The position numbers and the translations under genes were made by a program. DNA of 64,000 bases from Gracilibacillus orientalis (GTDB taxonomy: Bacteria > Bacillota > Bacilli > Bacillales > Amphibacillaceae). The notes under the pieces were generated by a model. That model was not told the origin of the DNA. It did not search any database and saw only the letters and a program-made list of their open reading frames with translations. Of this stretch, positions 10,956 through 20,578 are shown piece by piece. Where the stretch lies: assembly GCF_900114645.1 (NCBI RefSeq), contig NZ_FOTR01000003.1, forward strand, positions 62,001 through 126,000, read 5' to 3'. Position 1 is the first letter of the stretch. The number at the start of each line of letters is the position of its first letter.

Positions 10956-12071
10956 TCAATCTTTAAATGGTGCGGTCGAGTTACGGATAACCAACTTAGG
11001 ATCAAAACGAATAAGATCATTTTCCATGTTTTGTTGTTTCTTAGATCCTTTATTTTTTTTCACCATGTCTAAAATCACTTTTGCTGCCAATTCTCCCATT
11101 TCACTCTTCGGATGGCTTACAGTAGTTAGTTTAACTTCCGTTAGCTCAGCCATAAATGAATCATCAAATCCTACAATCGAAATATCTTCTGGTACCTTTA
11201 ATTTTGCTTCTCTTAAAACATCCAGTAATTTGATAGCCAATTCATCGTTATAACATACAATTGCTGTTGGACGTTTACCTTCTGGTTCACTCAGTATTTG
11301 TTTTAACATGTCAATTGGCTTTGATGACTTTTCCTCTGTGTTATAAGTCACAATATTATTAGGTAATATTTCGATATTATGCTTACGATGTGCTTTTAAA
11401 TAACCTTTCATCCGTTTGGTTCCCTGGATATCATCATTTTTAAAAAAACCTACAATATTTCGGTGACCTAATTCAATGACATGTTCTGTTTGAATCAGAC
11501 CTCCTTTTTCATCATCAACTACAATGTGAAAAGGTTCTAACTCATCATAATAAGCATTGATCATTAAGTAAGGAATGTGCTCACGTTCTAAATTCAAATA
11601 GTAATTAATATTAGGATTGCTTATCGCACTACGGGTTGGTTCAATAATGACACCATCGAAATGCTGCATCAGGATTTTTTCCAAAAACTTACGCTCCATA
11701 TCATGATCATTATTCGTACTGAACAGACTTACTTGATATCCTTCCTTACTTAAATAGGATTCAGCTCCCCTAATGATCGAAGGAAAAATATAATCAGATA
11801 AGTACGTTGTAATTAACGCTATGTTTTTCTGATCAACCATCGTTTGTGAATTACCTTTTGAACGATCGGCACAAAATGTCCCCGCTCCTTGTTCACGGTA
11901 AAGCCATCCTTGATTAACTAGGTCACCAATCGCTAAGCGGACTGTATGTCTGCTCACACCAAATTCCTTCATTAATTGACTTTCCGAACTAATCTTTTGA
12001 TGTGGTTGAAATGTACCCTCTAATATTTGGGATTTTATTGCCTCTTTTACTATACTGTATTTTGTCTGCAT
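10956..12071 (-). CDS. araR: AraR arabinose repressor, copy 2
   Basis: A 371-residue paralogue of the regulator at 9533: GntR helix-turn-helix (VSRHTVRLAIGDLVNQGW) plus LacI-type effector domain (IALITTYLSDYIFPSIIRGA). The DNA-binding domains are nearly identical and the effector domains clearly homologous throughout, including SIIRGAE and YYLNLER, so this is a duplication. I start at 12071, where GAGGTG lies seven bases upstream; an upstream extension would cover the -35 box. A promoter (12107-12134) without an obvious AraR box precedes it, so it may be expressed constitutively, unlike copy 1. Confidence 0.9.
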   Translation of the reverse strand: MQTKYSIVKEAIKSQILEGTFQPHQKISSESQLMKEFGVSRHTVRLAIGDLVNQGWLYREQGAGTFCADRSKGNSQTMVDQKNIALITTYLSDYIFPSIIRGAESYLSKEGYQVSLFSTNNDHDMERKFLEKILMQHFDGVIIEPTRSAISNPNINYYLNLEREHIPYLMINAYYDELEPFHIVVDDEKGGLIQTEHVIELGHRNIVGFFKNDDIQGTKRMKGYLKAHRKHNIEILPNNIVTYNTEEKSSKPIDMLKQILSEPEGKRPTAIVCYNDELAIKLLDVLREAKLKVPEDISIVGFDDSFMAELTEVKLTTVSHPKSEMGELAAKVILDMVKKNKGSKKQQNMENDLIRFDPKLVIRNSTAPFKD

Positions 12072-12106
12072 TGCTCGCACCTCATTTTTTACCTTATCTA
12101 CTAATA

Positions 12107-12134
12107 AGGATAAAGGTTTAACTAACTCTGTCAA
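12107..12134 (-). promoter_or_regulatory. putative promoter of araR copy 2
   Basis: -35 TTGACA (12129-12134), 16-base spacer, -10 TATCCT (12107-12112). No AraR box is visible between it and the start codon. Confidence 0.5.
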
Positions 12135-12159
12135 GCACTTTTGGAATAAGAAAAGCTCA

Positions 12160-12300
12160 GGAGCACCCGCTTAAAACAAGAGCGGCTGGAGCGAATCAAC
12201 TGAGATAAAGGAATCACGGTGAGCTTTCGAAGCGATATCCAGCACTTCCTAAAGAAGAATGGAAGAAAGAAAGTCCCAAAGTGTTACTGTGCCGTTTATA
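12160..12300. repeat. intergenic repeat-like GC-richer segment
   Basis: This gene-free stretch between araR and araA is richer in G+C than its surroundings. It contains GAGCGGCTGGAGCGAATCA and GTGAGCTTTCGAAGCGA and ends in AAGAATGGAAGAAAG, which is also the terminal motif of the element at 43051-43183. It looks like a decayed interspersed repeat. I see no coding frame. Confidence 0.4.
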
Positions 12301-12338
12301 TTACTTTGGTAACATAATGAATGTGAGAATAGTTAAAA

Positions 12339-12378
12339 GTATACACGCGTTTCACTTATGGTCGAAACGCGTGTATAC
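12339..12378 (-). terminator. terminator of araDA
   Basis: A perfect 15-bp stem (12339-12353 with 12364-12378) with a 10-base loop, followed by TTTTAAC on the minus strand. Flanking GAGAAT/ATTCTC can extend it. Confidence 0.85.
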
Positions 12379-12429
12379 ATATTCTCAAGCCGTCCTACAT
12401 GAGACCCTCTTGAAACTCACTATAATATC

Positions 12430-13914
12430 TTAACGATAAACTGCTTCATTCCATTTTAATTCATTACGGAACTGACGAAGTTTCGTGTCTTCATCAATGA
12501 CTACACATTCGATTTTTGTCATATTAGCAAAATCGTATAATTGTTCTGTAGTCACATCAAAGGAGAATACCGTATGGTGTGCTCCACCTGCATAAATCCA
12601 TGCTTCCGTTGCTTCGCTTAGTGATGGTTCCGGCTTCCATAACACTTTTGCAACTGGTAAATTTGGTGTTTCAATTTCCGGTTGTTCTGCTTTTACCTCA
12701 TTAATCACAAGACGATAACGGCCACCCATTTCAACCAAGGATGCGTTAACAGCATCTCCACCACGTCCATCAAATACCAGACGGGCTGGATCTTCTTTTC
12801 CACCGATACCTAATGGATTAACTACAATTTTAGGTTTTGTTGCTGATACAGTTGGACAAATCTCCAACATATGAGAACCAAGGATCATTTCGTTACCTGG
12901 TTCGAGGTGATACGTATAATCCTCCATGAAAGACGTGCCTTTATTATTGGAAATAATTTTCATAAAGCGAAGTAAAGCTGCTGTTCGCCAGTCACCTTCA
13001 CCAGCAAAACCATAACCTTCCGCCATAAGACGCTGTGCTGCAAGACCCGGTAACTGTTTCATACCATGTAAGTCTTCAAAGTTTGTCGTCAATGCCGTAT
13101 AATTTCCTTTTTCTAAAAATGATTTTAATCCTAACTCGATTTTTCCTTGATATAAAATAGAATCACGGATTGGACCTGGTTCACTAGCTTCTGCAGGCAA
13201 TTCATATAAATCTTCGTATTCTTTGTATAGAGCATCCAATTCTTCATCTGTCACTTGATCCATTTCTTCTACAAGATCGCCAATACCGTAATAGTCAACC
13301 GTCCAACCGAACTTAATTTGCGCTTCAACTTTGTCACCATCTGTTACGGCAACATTACGCATATTGTCACCAAAACGAGCAACGCGGATATTACTACCTT
13401 CTGCAACAGCTGCAGCAGTTTTCATCCAATCTGAAACTTTTGATACAACGTCTTTACTTTGCCAGTGACCTACCACTACTTTTCGAGATACATCCATTCT
13501 AGTACCAATAAAACCATATTCTCTATCACCGTGTGCTGCCTGGTTTAAGTTCATAAAGTCCATGTCAATGCTTTCCCAAGGAATGTCACGGTTAAACTGT
13601 GTATGCAAGTGCAATAAAGGTTTTTGCAGTGCTTTTAAACCAGCAATCCACATTTTTGCTGGAGAGAATGTATGCATCCAAGTGATCACACCTGCACAAT
13701 TTTCATCTGCGTTTGCTTTTTGCATTAAGGTGTGAATATCTGGTGCTGTTGTCAATACCTCTTTAAATTCTATTTCAAAAGGTAAGGTACCTTCTTTGTT
13801 TAACCCTGATACTATTTCCATTGAGTTATTAGCTACTTCTTGCAGTGTTTCTTCTCCATATAAATGTTGACTACCTGTGACAAACCAAAATGTATAAGGA
13901 CGTACTTCTAACAT
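12430..13914 (-). CDS. araA: L-arabinose isomerase
   Basis: AraA converts L-arabinose to L-ribulose in the cytoplasm. The 494-residue protein has the family start (YTFWFVTGSQHLYG), GVITWMHTFSPAKMWI, the ITWMHTFSP substrate region and the metal-site segments GEGDWRTAALLR and EDYTYHLEPGNEMILG. It has a good AGGAGG site. It lies 110 bases after araD on the same strand and ends at a strong terminator, so araD-araA form one operon. araB is not in this operon, unlike B. subtilis araABD. Confidence 0.97.
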   Translation of the reverse strand: MLEVRPYTFWFVTGSQHLYGEETLQEVANNSMEIVSGLNKEGTLPFEIEFKEVLTTAPDIHTLMQKANADENCAGVITWMHTFSPAKMWIAGLKALQKPLLHLHTQFNRDIPWESIDMDFMNLNQAAHGDREYGFIGTRMDVSRKVVVGHWQSKDVVSKVSDWMKTAAAVAEGSNIRVARFGDNMRNVAVTDGDKVEAQIKFGWTVDYYGIGDLVEEMDQVTDEELDALYKEYEDLYELPAEASEPGPIRDSILYQGKIELGLKSFLEKGNYTALTTNFEDLHGMKQLPGLAAQRLMAEGYGFAGEGDWRTAALLRFMKIISNNKGTSFMEDYTYHLEPGNEMILGSHMLEICPTVSATKPKIVVNPLGIGGKEDPARLVFDGRGGDAVNASLVEMGGRYRLVINEVKAEQPEIETPNLPVAKVLWKPEPSLSEATEAWIYAGGAHHTVFSFDVTTEQLYDFANMTKIECVVIDEDTKLRQFRNELKWNEAVYR

Positions 13915-14024
13915 GTGATTTCCTCCTCTGATTATTTTCTTTAATAGTTGTTAATAAATGTAATATGTCCTAAGAGTCTGCTTGCAAATGAATTATCCTG
14001 CATTCTCTTGTCATAATCTCTTCA

Positions 14025-14720
14025 CTATTTTTTATCTTGACCATAGTACGCATTGGCACCATGTTTTCTTAAATAGTGTTTATCTAACAAAAATTGGTCC
14101 ATATCTTGTGCATTTGGGTTAATTTGATACGTATGCAATGCCATCTTCGCAACCTCTTCCATGACTACTGCATTATGAAGTGCTTCATGCGGATCTTTTC
14201 CCCAATTAAATGGTGCGTGACTGTGTACCAACACACTCGGAATTTGTAACGGATCAATATCCTGGAATGATTCCACGATCACATTACCTGTTTCCCATTC
14301 ATAATCACCCGTCACTTCTTCTTCTGTCATACGACGAGTGCATGGGATGGTGCCATAAAAATAATCTGCTTGTGTCGTACCAAGCGCTGGGATTCCTTTA
14401 CCAGCCTGAGCCCAACTTGTCGCCCATGGAGAATGAGTATGAACGATACCGCCGATCCCAGGAAACTTTTGATATAACAAACGATGTGTCGGTGTATCTG
14501 AAGATGGTTTCAAATCACCTTCGACAATATTGCCTTCCAAATCTAATACAACTAAATCTTCAGTCTTTAATTCCTCATACGGTACACCACTTGGCTTAAT
14601 TACCATCAAACCCGACTCTTTATCGAAACCGCTTACATTGCCCCAAGTAAATGTTACTAAACCATACTTAGGTAGATCACTGTTTGCTTCCAATACTTGC
14701 TGTTTTAATTCTTCAAGCAT
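14025..14720 (-). CDS. araD: L-ribulose-5-phosphate 4-epimerase
   Basis: AraD converts L-ribulose 5-phosphate to D-xylulose 5-phosphate, the last step into the pentose phosphate pathway. It is a class II aldolase-fold zinc enzyme; visible landmarks are [31 protein letters not shown] and the zinc-binding [13 protein letters not shown] and [12 protein letters not shown] start at 14720 (231 residues), where GGGTGG precedes the ATG; the ATG eight codons upstream has no ribosome-binding site. Promoter and two AraR boxes lie immediately upstream. Confidence 0.95.
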   Translation of the reverse strand: MLEELKQQVLEANSDLPKYGLVTFTWGNVSGFDKESGLMVIKPSGVPYEELKTEDLVVLDLEGNIVEGDLKPSSDTPTHRLLYQKFPGIGGIVHTHSPWATSWAQAGKGIPALGTTQADYFYGTIPCTRRMTEEEVTGDYEWETGNVIVESFQDIDPLQIPSVLVHSHAPFNWGKDPHEALHNAVVMEEVAKMALHTYQINPNAQDMDQFLLDKHYLRKHGANAYYGQDKK

Positions 14721-14751
14721 GCTTACATCCACCCTTTTCTTCATATTTCAT

Positions 14752-14812
14752 TCTTGTACGTATGTGTAAAAGTAATTACTTTTATCATAATACAATTCGT
14801 ACGTACATTCAA
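14752..14812 (-). promoter_or_regulatory. araDA promoter with two AraR boxes
   Basis: -35 TTGAAT (14807-14812), a 17-base spacer and -10 TATGAT (14784-14789). One box (ATTCGTACGTACATTC, 14795-14810) fills the spacer; another (TTCTTGTACGTATGTG, 14752-14767) lies at about +10 to +25. The centres are about 43 bp apart, like the cooperative operators of B. subtilis araABD. Confidence 0.8.
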
Positions 14813-14889
14813 TATATAATTATTATTTTTATGAAATTTTATACAAAATACTTAAAAAGATACTTTACATAGCTCAGAAATGATAATGC

Positions 14890-15415
14890 TGAATGTATAT
14901 TTTACCTGTATCGGTTCAGCATGATGATGGGTAATCCACAATCCCATTTCAGTGGCTAAATCAAAGTGGATCTCTTGTTTTGATAAATCTGTTCCAGGGA
15001 TAACCATATTCCCTCCACAACGTAATAATGGTTCAAATACTGGAAATCAAACTTCTTTCGTTGGCGGATATTCTTCTTTCCAGCCAATCATACATACTTC
15101 ATCATTAACAAACCAACCTCGACATTTCACTTTCGCTTTTTTAGAATGAATGGTTTTCATCTGCATATTAACGCTTTCTTTTTTAGCCGGTAAAATATCT
15201 GCCCAGAACCCAAAAAGGATCTACACCTGAAAATTCTCTAATTATGTATAAAAGTCCGTGAATAATCCCTAAGTCATCCCGACCAGCAATTTGCATAATC
15301 GTCGTTTCACCCGTGGAAAATGAAATTTGGTAAGACACTAGTTCGGTTAATGACTTGTCATAACATATTTGATATCCCTTTGTACCATACACATAAAATG
15401 TTCCATTATTTCCCT
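14890..15415 (-). pseudogene. GH115-like glycoside hydrolase fragment (broken)
   Basis: On the minus strand a reading frame runs from about 15411 and encodes AGRDDLGIIHGLLYIIREF and GVDPFW, then jumps frame at a GGG run (15209-15211, one extra G) to WADILPAKKE, CRGWFVNDE, LLRCGGNMVIPGTD and MGLWITHHHAEP. An in-frame TGA at 15047-15049 replaces an expected Trp. Both ends are missing. The order resembles GH115 alpha-glucuronidases (GTIYGLY..SEQIGVSPW, RG.FINDE, LLRLKANYLWP, ADEMGIVMGTSHHEP). GH115 enzymes remove glucuronic acid from xylan. Family assignment is from memory of motifs; the damage itself is certain. Confidence 0.6.
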
Positions 15416-15425
15416 TCTAGTATAC

Positions 15426-15468
15426 ATCGAACTAACATATTCTTGTATGTTTCATATGTTAGTTCGAT
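15426..15468 (-). terminator. long inverted repeat after the NlpC/P60-like gene
   Basis: A perfect 15-bp stem (15426-15440 with 15454-15468) and a 13-base loop. There is no clear U-tract, so it may be an mRNA 3'-end hairpin rather than an efficient intrinsic terminator. Confidence 0.5.
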
Positions 15469-15501
15469 GACAAATACAAGTCAACTAAATTGTACGGATG
15501 A

Positions 15502-16248
15502 TTAGGTATCAATCAAAAACTTTACGTTTTGATGCTGATAAACTAACTCAAAATCCTGGTTTTCTAATAATTGGTGATATAGATCCTCCGGTGAGAACCA
15601 TAAATGGTCATTCTCAAAAGTATAATTTGCGCCAAAGTGATAACAGATCCACACTAATTTCGAACAATAAATTTTATCCCAGGGATCATCTAACTCCTGT
15701 GAAAGGTCAAAGGAAAAGGTTGGCTTATGAATACCTTTTTCCACATTAAGCTTATATTTCTGATAATATTCAATCGCATATTGTGCTACTTTTTCTCCTA
15801 CCTCTGATTGTACCGGTCGAAATTGAGCATGTACTGGATGCTTATCCAGAAACTGTTTGATTGAGCTACGAATAATGGCAGGCCCAAGGCCAGGTGATTC
15901 AATTAATTCATTCTCATTTATTACAAGTGCGGAATGTCCCATGTATCCCGTTAATTCTGATTTCAAGTTATCACTGGCTACTAAGATATCGCCAGCTTGA
16001 TAGTTACGTTCCCTTATTGCATAATAAGATATTAACGGAAAATGCTCTCTTCCTAATTTATTTTCGAACAAGTATTCTATCGTTAAAATCGTGTTCGGCT
16101 TCCGCTCCTGCAATGTAACCAAAACACCATCATCATCCAAACCGCTAGCCACCCATACATCATTCTCATACACCTTAAATCGCACATCATCCACACAAGG
16201 TCTCACAAACACCAAACCATTCCGAATCCACACATTAAAAAACTCCAT
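15502..16248 (-). CDS. YiiX/NlpC-P60-like permuted papain-fold hydrolase
   Basis: A 248-residue protein whose C-terminal half looks like a YiiX-type NlpC/P60 domain: GDILVASD opens the domain, the His of GYMGHSALVI and the Cys of KIYCSKLVWICYHFG are the likely catalytic pair. Such enzymes cleave amide or ester bonds in peptidoglycan or lipids. The N-terminal 80 residues are unfamiliar. No signal peptide is evident. The start at 16248 has GAGGTGG six bases upstream. It stands alone between the GH115 remnant and purU. The biological substrate is unknown. Confidence 0.65.
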   Translation of the reverse strand: MEFFNVWIRNGLVFVRPCVDDVRFKVYENDVWVASGLDDDGVLVTLQERKPNTILTIEYLFENKLGREHFPLISYYAIRERNYQAGDILVASDNLKSELTGYMGHSALVINENELIESPGLGPAIIRSSIKQFLDKHPVHAQFRPVQSEVGEKVAQYAIEYYQKYKLNVEKGIHKPTFSFDLSQELDDPWDKIYCSKLVWICYHFGANYTFENDHLWFSPEDLYHQLLENQDFELVYQHQNVKFLIDT

Positions 16249-16349
16249 TACAAACCACCTCACCATAGAATATGAAAAAAACTAGTCAAGGGCACAGGGG
16301 GAAGCAGCCCATTTTTGATTTTTTATTTTTATCAACTGACTAACAAAAA

Positions 16350-16382
16350 AGCACCCTTACCGCTTTACACGATAAGAATGCT
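16350..16382 (-). terminator. terminator of purU
   Basis: An imperfect hairpin (AGCAcCCTTA with its partner) followed by TTTTTTG on the minus strand, eight bases past the stop codon. Confidence 0.7.
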
Positions 16383-16390
16383 TTCTCTAT

Positions 16391-17290
16391 CTAAAATACA
16401 ATTGTCTTATTTCCATATACGATAATCCGGTCTTCGAGATGCCATTTAGTTGCTCTTGCTAGCACGCTACGTTCTACAGATTGACCGATTTTTTTCATTG
16501 CTTCAACATTATCGCGATGATCAACTCGACTGATATCCTGTTCGATAATCGGTCCTTCATCAAGGTCATTCGTAACATAATGTGACGTGGCACCGATCAA
16601 TTTTACCCCGCGGTGATACGCGCGTTCATAAGGTTTTGCGCCAATAAACGCTGGTAAAAAGGAATGATGTATATTAATAATTTTATCTTTAAATGTCTCT
16701 ACGAAATTTGGTGTGAGAATTTGCATATAGCGTGCTAAAACAATCACATCTATCTCATTTTCCTGTAATAATTGAATTTGCTTTTCCTCTACCTGTTTAC
16801 GGATATCTTTATTGGCAGGAATATAATAATATGGAATACCAAGCGGTTCGACAAATTCCCGTGATGTTTCATGATTACTAATCACAAGACTGATATCTGC
16901 CATTAGGTCACCACTTTGCCACTCCCATAGCAATTCTAATAAACAATGAGGTTCTTTGGAAACAAAGATCGCCACTTTCTTTATTTGGTCCACATATTTA
17001 AATGTTGCTTTCATATTAAACGCTGTTTTAATCTTTTGAAAATCAGCCTCTAATTTTTCAACTTGAGCTTTTAAATTATCCATCTCAAATTCTATGCGAA
17101 TAAAAAACTCGCCACCATGCGGGTCAGTAGAGTATTGATTGGATTCGATGATATTGGCATCGTGCTCATATAAAAATTGAGACACTGCCGCCACAATACC
17201 GGGCTGATCGGCACAATTAATTAACAAACGTGCTCGGTTTTTATTTATTTTCTTAAATGCTGCTATCTTTTCTGCTATATAACTTTTCAT
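16391..17290 (-). CDS. purU: formyltetrahydrofolate deformylase
   Basis: PurU hydrolyses 10-formyl-THF to formate and THF, balancing one-carbon pools. The 299-residue protein has an N-terminal ACT domain (LLINCADQPGIVAAVSQFL) and a C-terminal formyltransferase-fold domain (KKVAIFVSKEPHCLLELL, IVLARYMQILTP, IINIHHSFLPAF with the catalytic His, and ATSHYVTNDLDEGPIIEQD). Length is typical. AGAGGG precedes the ATG. It is monocistronic with its own terminator. Confidence 0.95.
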   Translation of the reverse strand: MKSYIAEKIAAFKKINKNRARLLINCADQPGIVAAVSQFLYEHDANIIESNQYSTDPHGGEFFIRIEFEMDNLKAQVEKLEADFQKIKTAFNMKATFKYVDQIKKVAIFVSKEPHCLLELLWEWQSGDLMADISLVISNHETSREFVEPLGIPYYYIPANKDIRKQVEEKQIQLLQENEIDVIVLARYMQILTPNFVETFKDKIINIHHSFLPAFIGAKPYERAYHRGVKLIGATSHYVTNDLDEGPIIEQDISRVDHRDNVEAMKKIGQSVERSVLARATKWHLEDRIIVYGNKTIVF

Positions 17291-17357
17291 CTTAATCCCT
17301 CTTTACTTTAATCGTTCTTTATTACTTTACCACGTTACAGATGACGGTCAAGAGTTC

Positions 17358-18530
17358 TTATGAAAATATTTTATCCATAATCGCAATAAACTGCTCTACT
17401 TCCTCTTGATTTGCCGTTAATGGTGGCAATAAACGAACGATCTGCGGTCCCGCAACCACAATTAATAATTGATGTTCCTCTCTTGCTTTATTGACATAAT
17501 CAATCGCTTTTCCATCTACTTCAAGGCCGATTAACAATCCTTCACCTCTGACAGACTTCACTTCTTTCTTATGTTCCACTAAATTCTCTAATGCATTCCA
17601 TAAATAGTCCGCTATTTTGTTAGCATGATCTAATATATCTGTTTGGGTAAGATGGTTAATTGTTGCTAGACCTGCAGTTGTTACGATCGGATTACCTCCA
17701 AATGTACTTCCGTGTGTACCAGGAGAAAAAACTTTAGCAACATGCTCTTTAGCAATTATGGCACCAATCGGAAAACCAGATCCCAGACCTTTTGCCACAC
17801 TAATCACATCTGGCTCAATACCGTAATGCTGATACGCAAAAAGTTTCCCTGTCCGTCCCATACCTGTCTGAATTTCATCAATCATGAGTAAAATACCATG
17901 TTCTTGACAAGTCGCTGCCAGTTTACTCACCCACACAGGATCAGCTGGTATGACCCCGCCTTCTCCTTGGACGAGTTCTAGTAATACAGCAACTGGTTTC
18001 TGTTTAACTAACTCATCAAGTGAATCATCATCATTAAAAGGTAAAAACGCAAAACCCGGTGTTAAAGGGGTAAATCCTTCTTGGATTTTTTTTTGACCTG
18101 TGGCAGACAATGTAGCCATCGTCCGGCCATGAAACGAATTGTTAAAGGAAATGATTAGCGGATTATCCTGCTTCAATACATCATGACCATATTTCTTGGC
18201 AATTTTTATAGCTGCCTCATTTGCTTCTGCCCCACTATTACAAAAAAACACCTGATCACCAAAACTATGATCTGTTAATGCTTGTGCCAATTTTTCCTGG
18301 GAGGGAATATGATAGAGATTGGAACAATGCCATAGCTTGGACAGTTGTTCTTGTACTGCTTGCTCTACCACATCTGGCACATGTCCTAAATTACATGTCG
18401 CAATACCAGACGTAAAATCTAAATACTTTGTCCCCTGTTCATCCCATACATAACTTCCTTTCCCTTCTACTAAGGTAATCGGAAAACGTCCGTATGTATG
18501 CATCACAGGACTTTCGCTCTCTTTATACAT
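17358..18530 (-). CDS. argD: acetylornithine aminotransferase
   Basis: A class III PLP aminotransferase of 390 residues making N-acetylornithine from the semialdehyde in arginine synthesis. Features: YLDFTSGIATCNLGH, FFCNSGAEANEAAIK, FHGRTMATLSATGQ, IDEIQTGMGRTGKLFAYQ, the PLP lysine in ISVAKGLGSG and GTHGSTFGGNP. It overlaps the end of argB by eight bases and is the last gene of argC-argJ-argB-argD. Confidence 0.96.
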   Translation of the reverse strand: MYKESESPVMHTYGRFPITLVEGKGSYVWDEQGTKYLDFTSGIATCNLGHVPDVVEQAVQEQLSKLWHCSNLYHIPSQEKLAQALTDHSFGDQVFFCNSGAEANEAAIKIAKKYGHDVLKQDNPLIISFNNSFHGRTMATLSATGQKKIQEGFTPLTPGFAFLPFNDDDSLDELVKQKPVAVLLELVQGEGGVIPADPVWVSKLAATCQEHGILLMIDEIQTGMGRTGKLFAYQHYGIEPDVISVAKGLGSGFPIGAIIAKEHVAKVFSPGTHGSTFGGNPIVTTAGLATINHLTQTDILDHANKIADYLWNALENLVEHKKEVKSVRGEGLLIGLEVDGKAIDYVNKAREEHQLLIVVAGPQIVRLLPPLTANQEEVEQFIAIMDKIFS

Positions 18531-19326
18531 ATGGCACCTCCTGCTCTAAAGCAATTCTTGTTCCCACTTGCTTCCCTTGCATAAACTCTATTAAACCATG
18601 GTCAGCTGTACCATCGACAATCGATACTTCCCGTACATTCTTGCGCAAGGCGGATAAAGCAGATTTAACCTTTGGAATCATCCCGCCAAATATGACTTCT
18701 TGTTGGATTAATTCTTCAATTGTTGCTTCATTCAGTTGATGAAAAACTTGTTTTTCACCATCTACTTCGTGATATATTCCTGGAATATCACTAATAAAAC
18801 ATAACTTCGCCTCTAATGCTTGTGCAACAGCTGATGCTGCCATATCTGCATTTATATTATAACGTTGCCCTGTTTTATCCATACCAATCGGTGAAATCAC
18901 AGGAATTAGACCTTGACTGGCAAAGCTTTCTAACAAACTTGTATTGACTTGTATCACTTCTCCAACAAAACCGAGAGTAGTATCATCCGTCATCCGCTTT
19001 GCTTCTAATAAGTTTCCATCTATCCCACTTACACCAATTGCCTTGCCTTCCACTTCTGCTATTTTACGGACAATTCCTTTATTCATTGAACCACTAAGAG
19101 CCATTTCCACCACATCTAATACTTCATTAGTAGTCACACGTAAGCCGTTTACAAAAGTAGATTTCACTCCTGTTTGCTCTAATAATTGAGAAATTAACGG
19201 CCCGCCACCATGGACAATGATCGGCTGCCATTCCCCTTGTTGCTGGATGGTCACAATATCTTGATAAAAAGAGGGAGGCAGCTGTTCAAACACACTACCA
19301 CCACATTTAATCACTACATAGTTCAC
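18523..19326 (-). CDS. argB: acetylglutamate kinase
   Basis: ArgB phosphorylates N-acetylglutamate. The 267-residue amino-acid-kinase fold shows KCGGSVFEQ, IIVHGGGPLISQLLE, GLRVTT and INADMAASAVAQAL. The start codon is GTG with GGAGGA seven bases upstream. It lies 12 bases after argJ. It appears to lack the N-terminal extension of arginine-sensitive hexameric forms, suggesting feedback control elsewhere; that point is inference. Confidence 0.96.
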   Translation of the reverse strand: MNYVVIKCGGSVFEQLPPSFYQDIVTIQQQGEWQPIIVHGGGPLISQLLEQTGVKSTFVNGLRVTTNEVLDVVEMALSGSMNKGIVRKIAEVEGKAIGVSGIDGNLLEAKRMTDDTTLGFVGEVIQVNTSLLESFASQGLIPVISPIGMDKTGQRYNINADMAASAVAQALEAKLCFISDIPGIYHEVDGEKQVFHQLNEATIEELIQQEVIFGGMIPKVKSALSALRKNVREVSIVDGTADHGLIEFMQGKQVGTRIALEQEVPYV

Positions 19327-19338
19327 AATACTTCCTCC

Positions 19339-20562
19339 TTACGTACGATAAGAAGCGTTTATTCTGACATATTCATAAGATAGGTCACAGCCCCATGCGG
19401 TTGCCTTCCCGTTGGCATCGCCTAACTTTACAAGAATCATTACTTCATCTTTCAATAAGTACTGTTTTGCCGCTTCCTCATCAAATGGATGGGGCACACC
19501 GTTTTCTACTACTAAAATATCACCTAAATAAATGCTCACTTTATCTGGATCTAAAGACTCACCACTATAACCGATCGCTGTAATAATACGCCCCCAGTTA
19601 GCATCTGCTCCATGAATCGCTGTTTTTACGAGATTGGACGAAATAATTGATTTAGCAATTGCTGTAGCTGATTCATCTGTAAACGCACCGTCTACTTGTA
19701 CTTCCACTAATCGGGTAGCACCTTCTCCATCACGCGCAATTTCTTTCGCTAAGTATTCACATACAAATTTTAAAGCTTGGTAAAACTTTTGCCACTCTTT
19801 ATGTTCTGATGTTAATGCTTCATTTTCTGCTTTTCCATTTGCTAATACTAAAACCATGTCATTTGTACTTGTATCTCCATCAACAGTAATCATGTTGAAC
19901 GATTGATTCGTAATCGCTTTTAATGTATCTGATAAATGAGAAGAAGATATATTTGCATCGGTAGTAACAAAACCTAGCATTGTTGCCATATTCGGATGGA
20001 TCATACCAGAACCTTTGGCAGCTCCACCGATTGTTACTGTTTGACCATCTATTTCTAGTTCAATCGCAATTCCCTTTTCCTTTGTATCTGTTGTTAGAAT
20101 AGCTGTTTCAAATTTTTCAGCGCCAACTTGATTATTTTCAGGGATTTGGCTAATTCCTTTTTGCAGTGTTCCCATAGGTAATAATTCACCAATCAGACCG
20201 GTTGATGCCACTGCCGCAAGATGTTCTTCTACTCCTACTGTTTCGGCAAATTGTTTACGCATATCATAAGCATCTTGCAATCCTTGTTCACCTGTACAAG
20301 CATTCGCAATGGCTGAATTGACAATAATTGCTTGTAATTGGTTTTCCTTTGCGATACTTTCCTTTGTTACTTTAAGCGGGGCAGCTTGAAAGACATTCAT
20401 CGTATAAACTCCTGCCGCCTGTGCTGGTACTTCAGAATATACCCAACCTAAATCTGTTTTCTTTTTACGTAGTCCACAATGTAAACCTCCGGCTTGAAAG
20501 CCTTTTGCAGAGGCGATATTTCCATTTTTAATTATTTTAAAATGTTCTTGATGATCTCCCAT
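19339..20562 (-). CDS. argJ: bifunctional ornithine acetyltransferase / N-acetylglutamate synthase
   Basis: ArgJ recycles the acetyl group from N-acetylornithine to glutamate. The 407-residue precursor self-cleaves before the Thr of the conserved [15 protein letters not shown] motif (about residue 197) to form the two subunits. Other marks: [13 protein letters not shown] and [14 protein letters not shown]. The ribosome-binding AAGGAG lies 12 bases before the ATG, a long spacing, but the upstream frame is closed by a TGA. Bifunctionality is inferred from the absence of argA in this operon. Confidence 0.96.
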   Translation of the reverse strand: MGDHQEHFKIIKNGNIASAKGFQAGGLHCGLRKKKTDLGWVYSEVPAQAAGVYTMNVFQAAPLKVTKESIAKENQLQAIIVNSAIANACTGEQGLQDAYDMRKQFAETVGVEEHLAAVASTGLIGELLPMGTLQKGISQIPENNQVGAEKFETAILTTDTKEKGIAIELEIDGQTVTIGGAAKGSGMIHPNMATMLGFVTTDANISSSHLSDTLKAITNQSFNMITVDGDTSTNDMVLVLANGKAENEALTSEHKEWQKFYQALKFVCEYLAKEIARDGEGATRLVEVQVDGAFTDESATAIAKSIISSNLVKTAIHGADANWGRIITAIGYSGESLDPDKVSIYLGDILVVENGVPHPFDEEAAKQYLLKDEVMILVKLGDANGKATAWGCDLSYEYVRINASYRT

Positions 20563-20578
20563 GTCTGCTTTTCACTCC

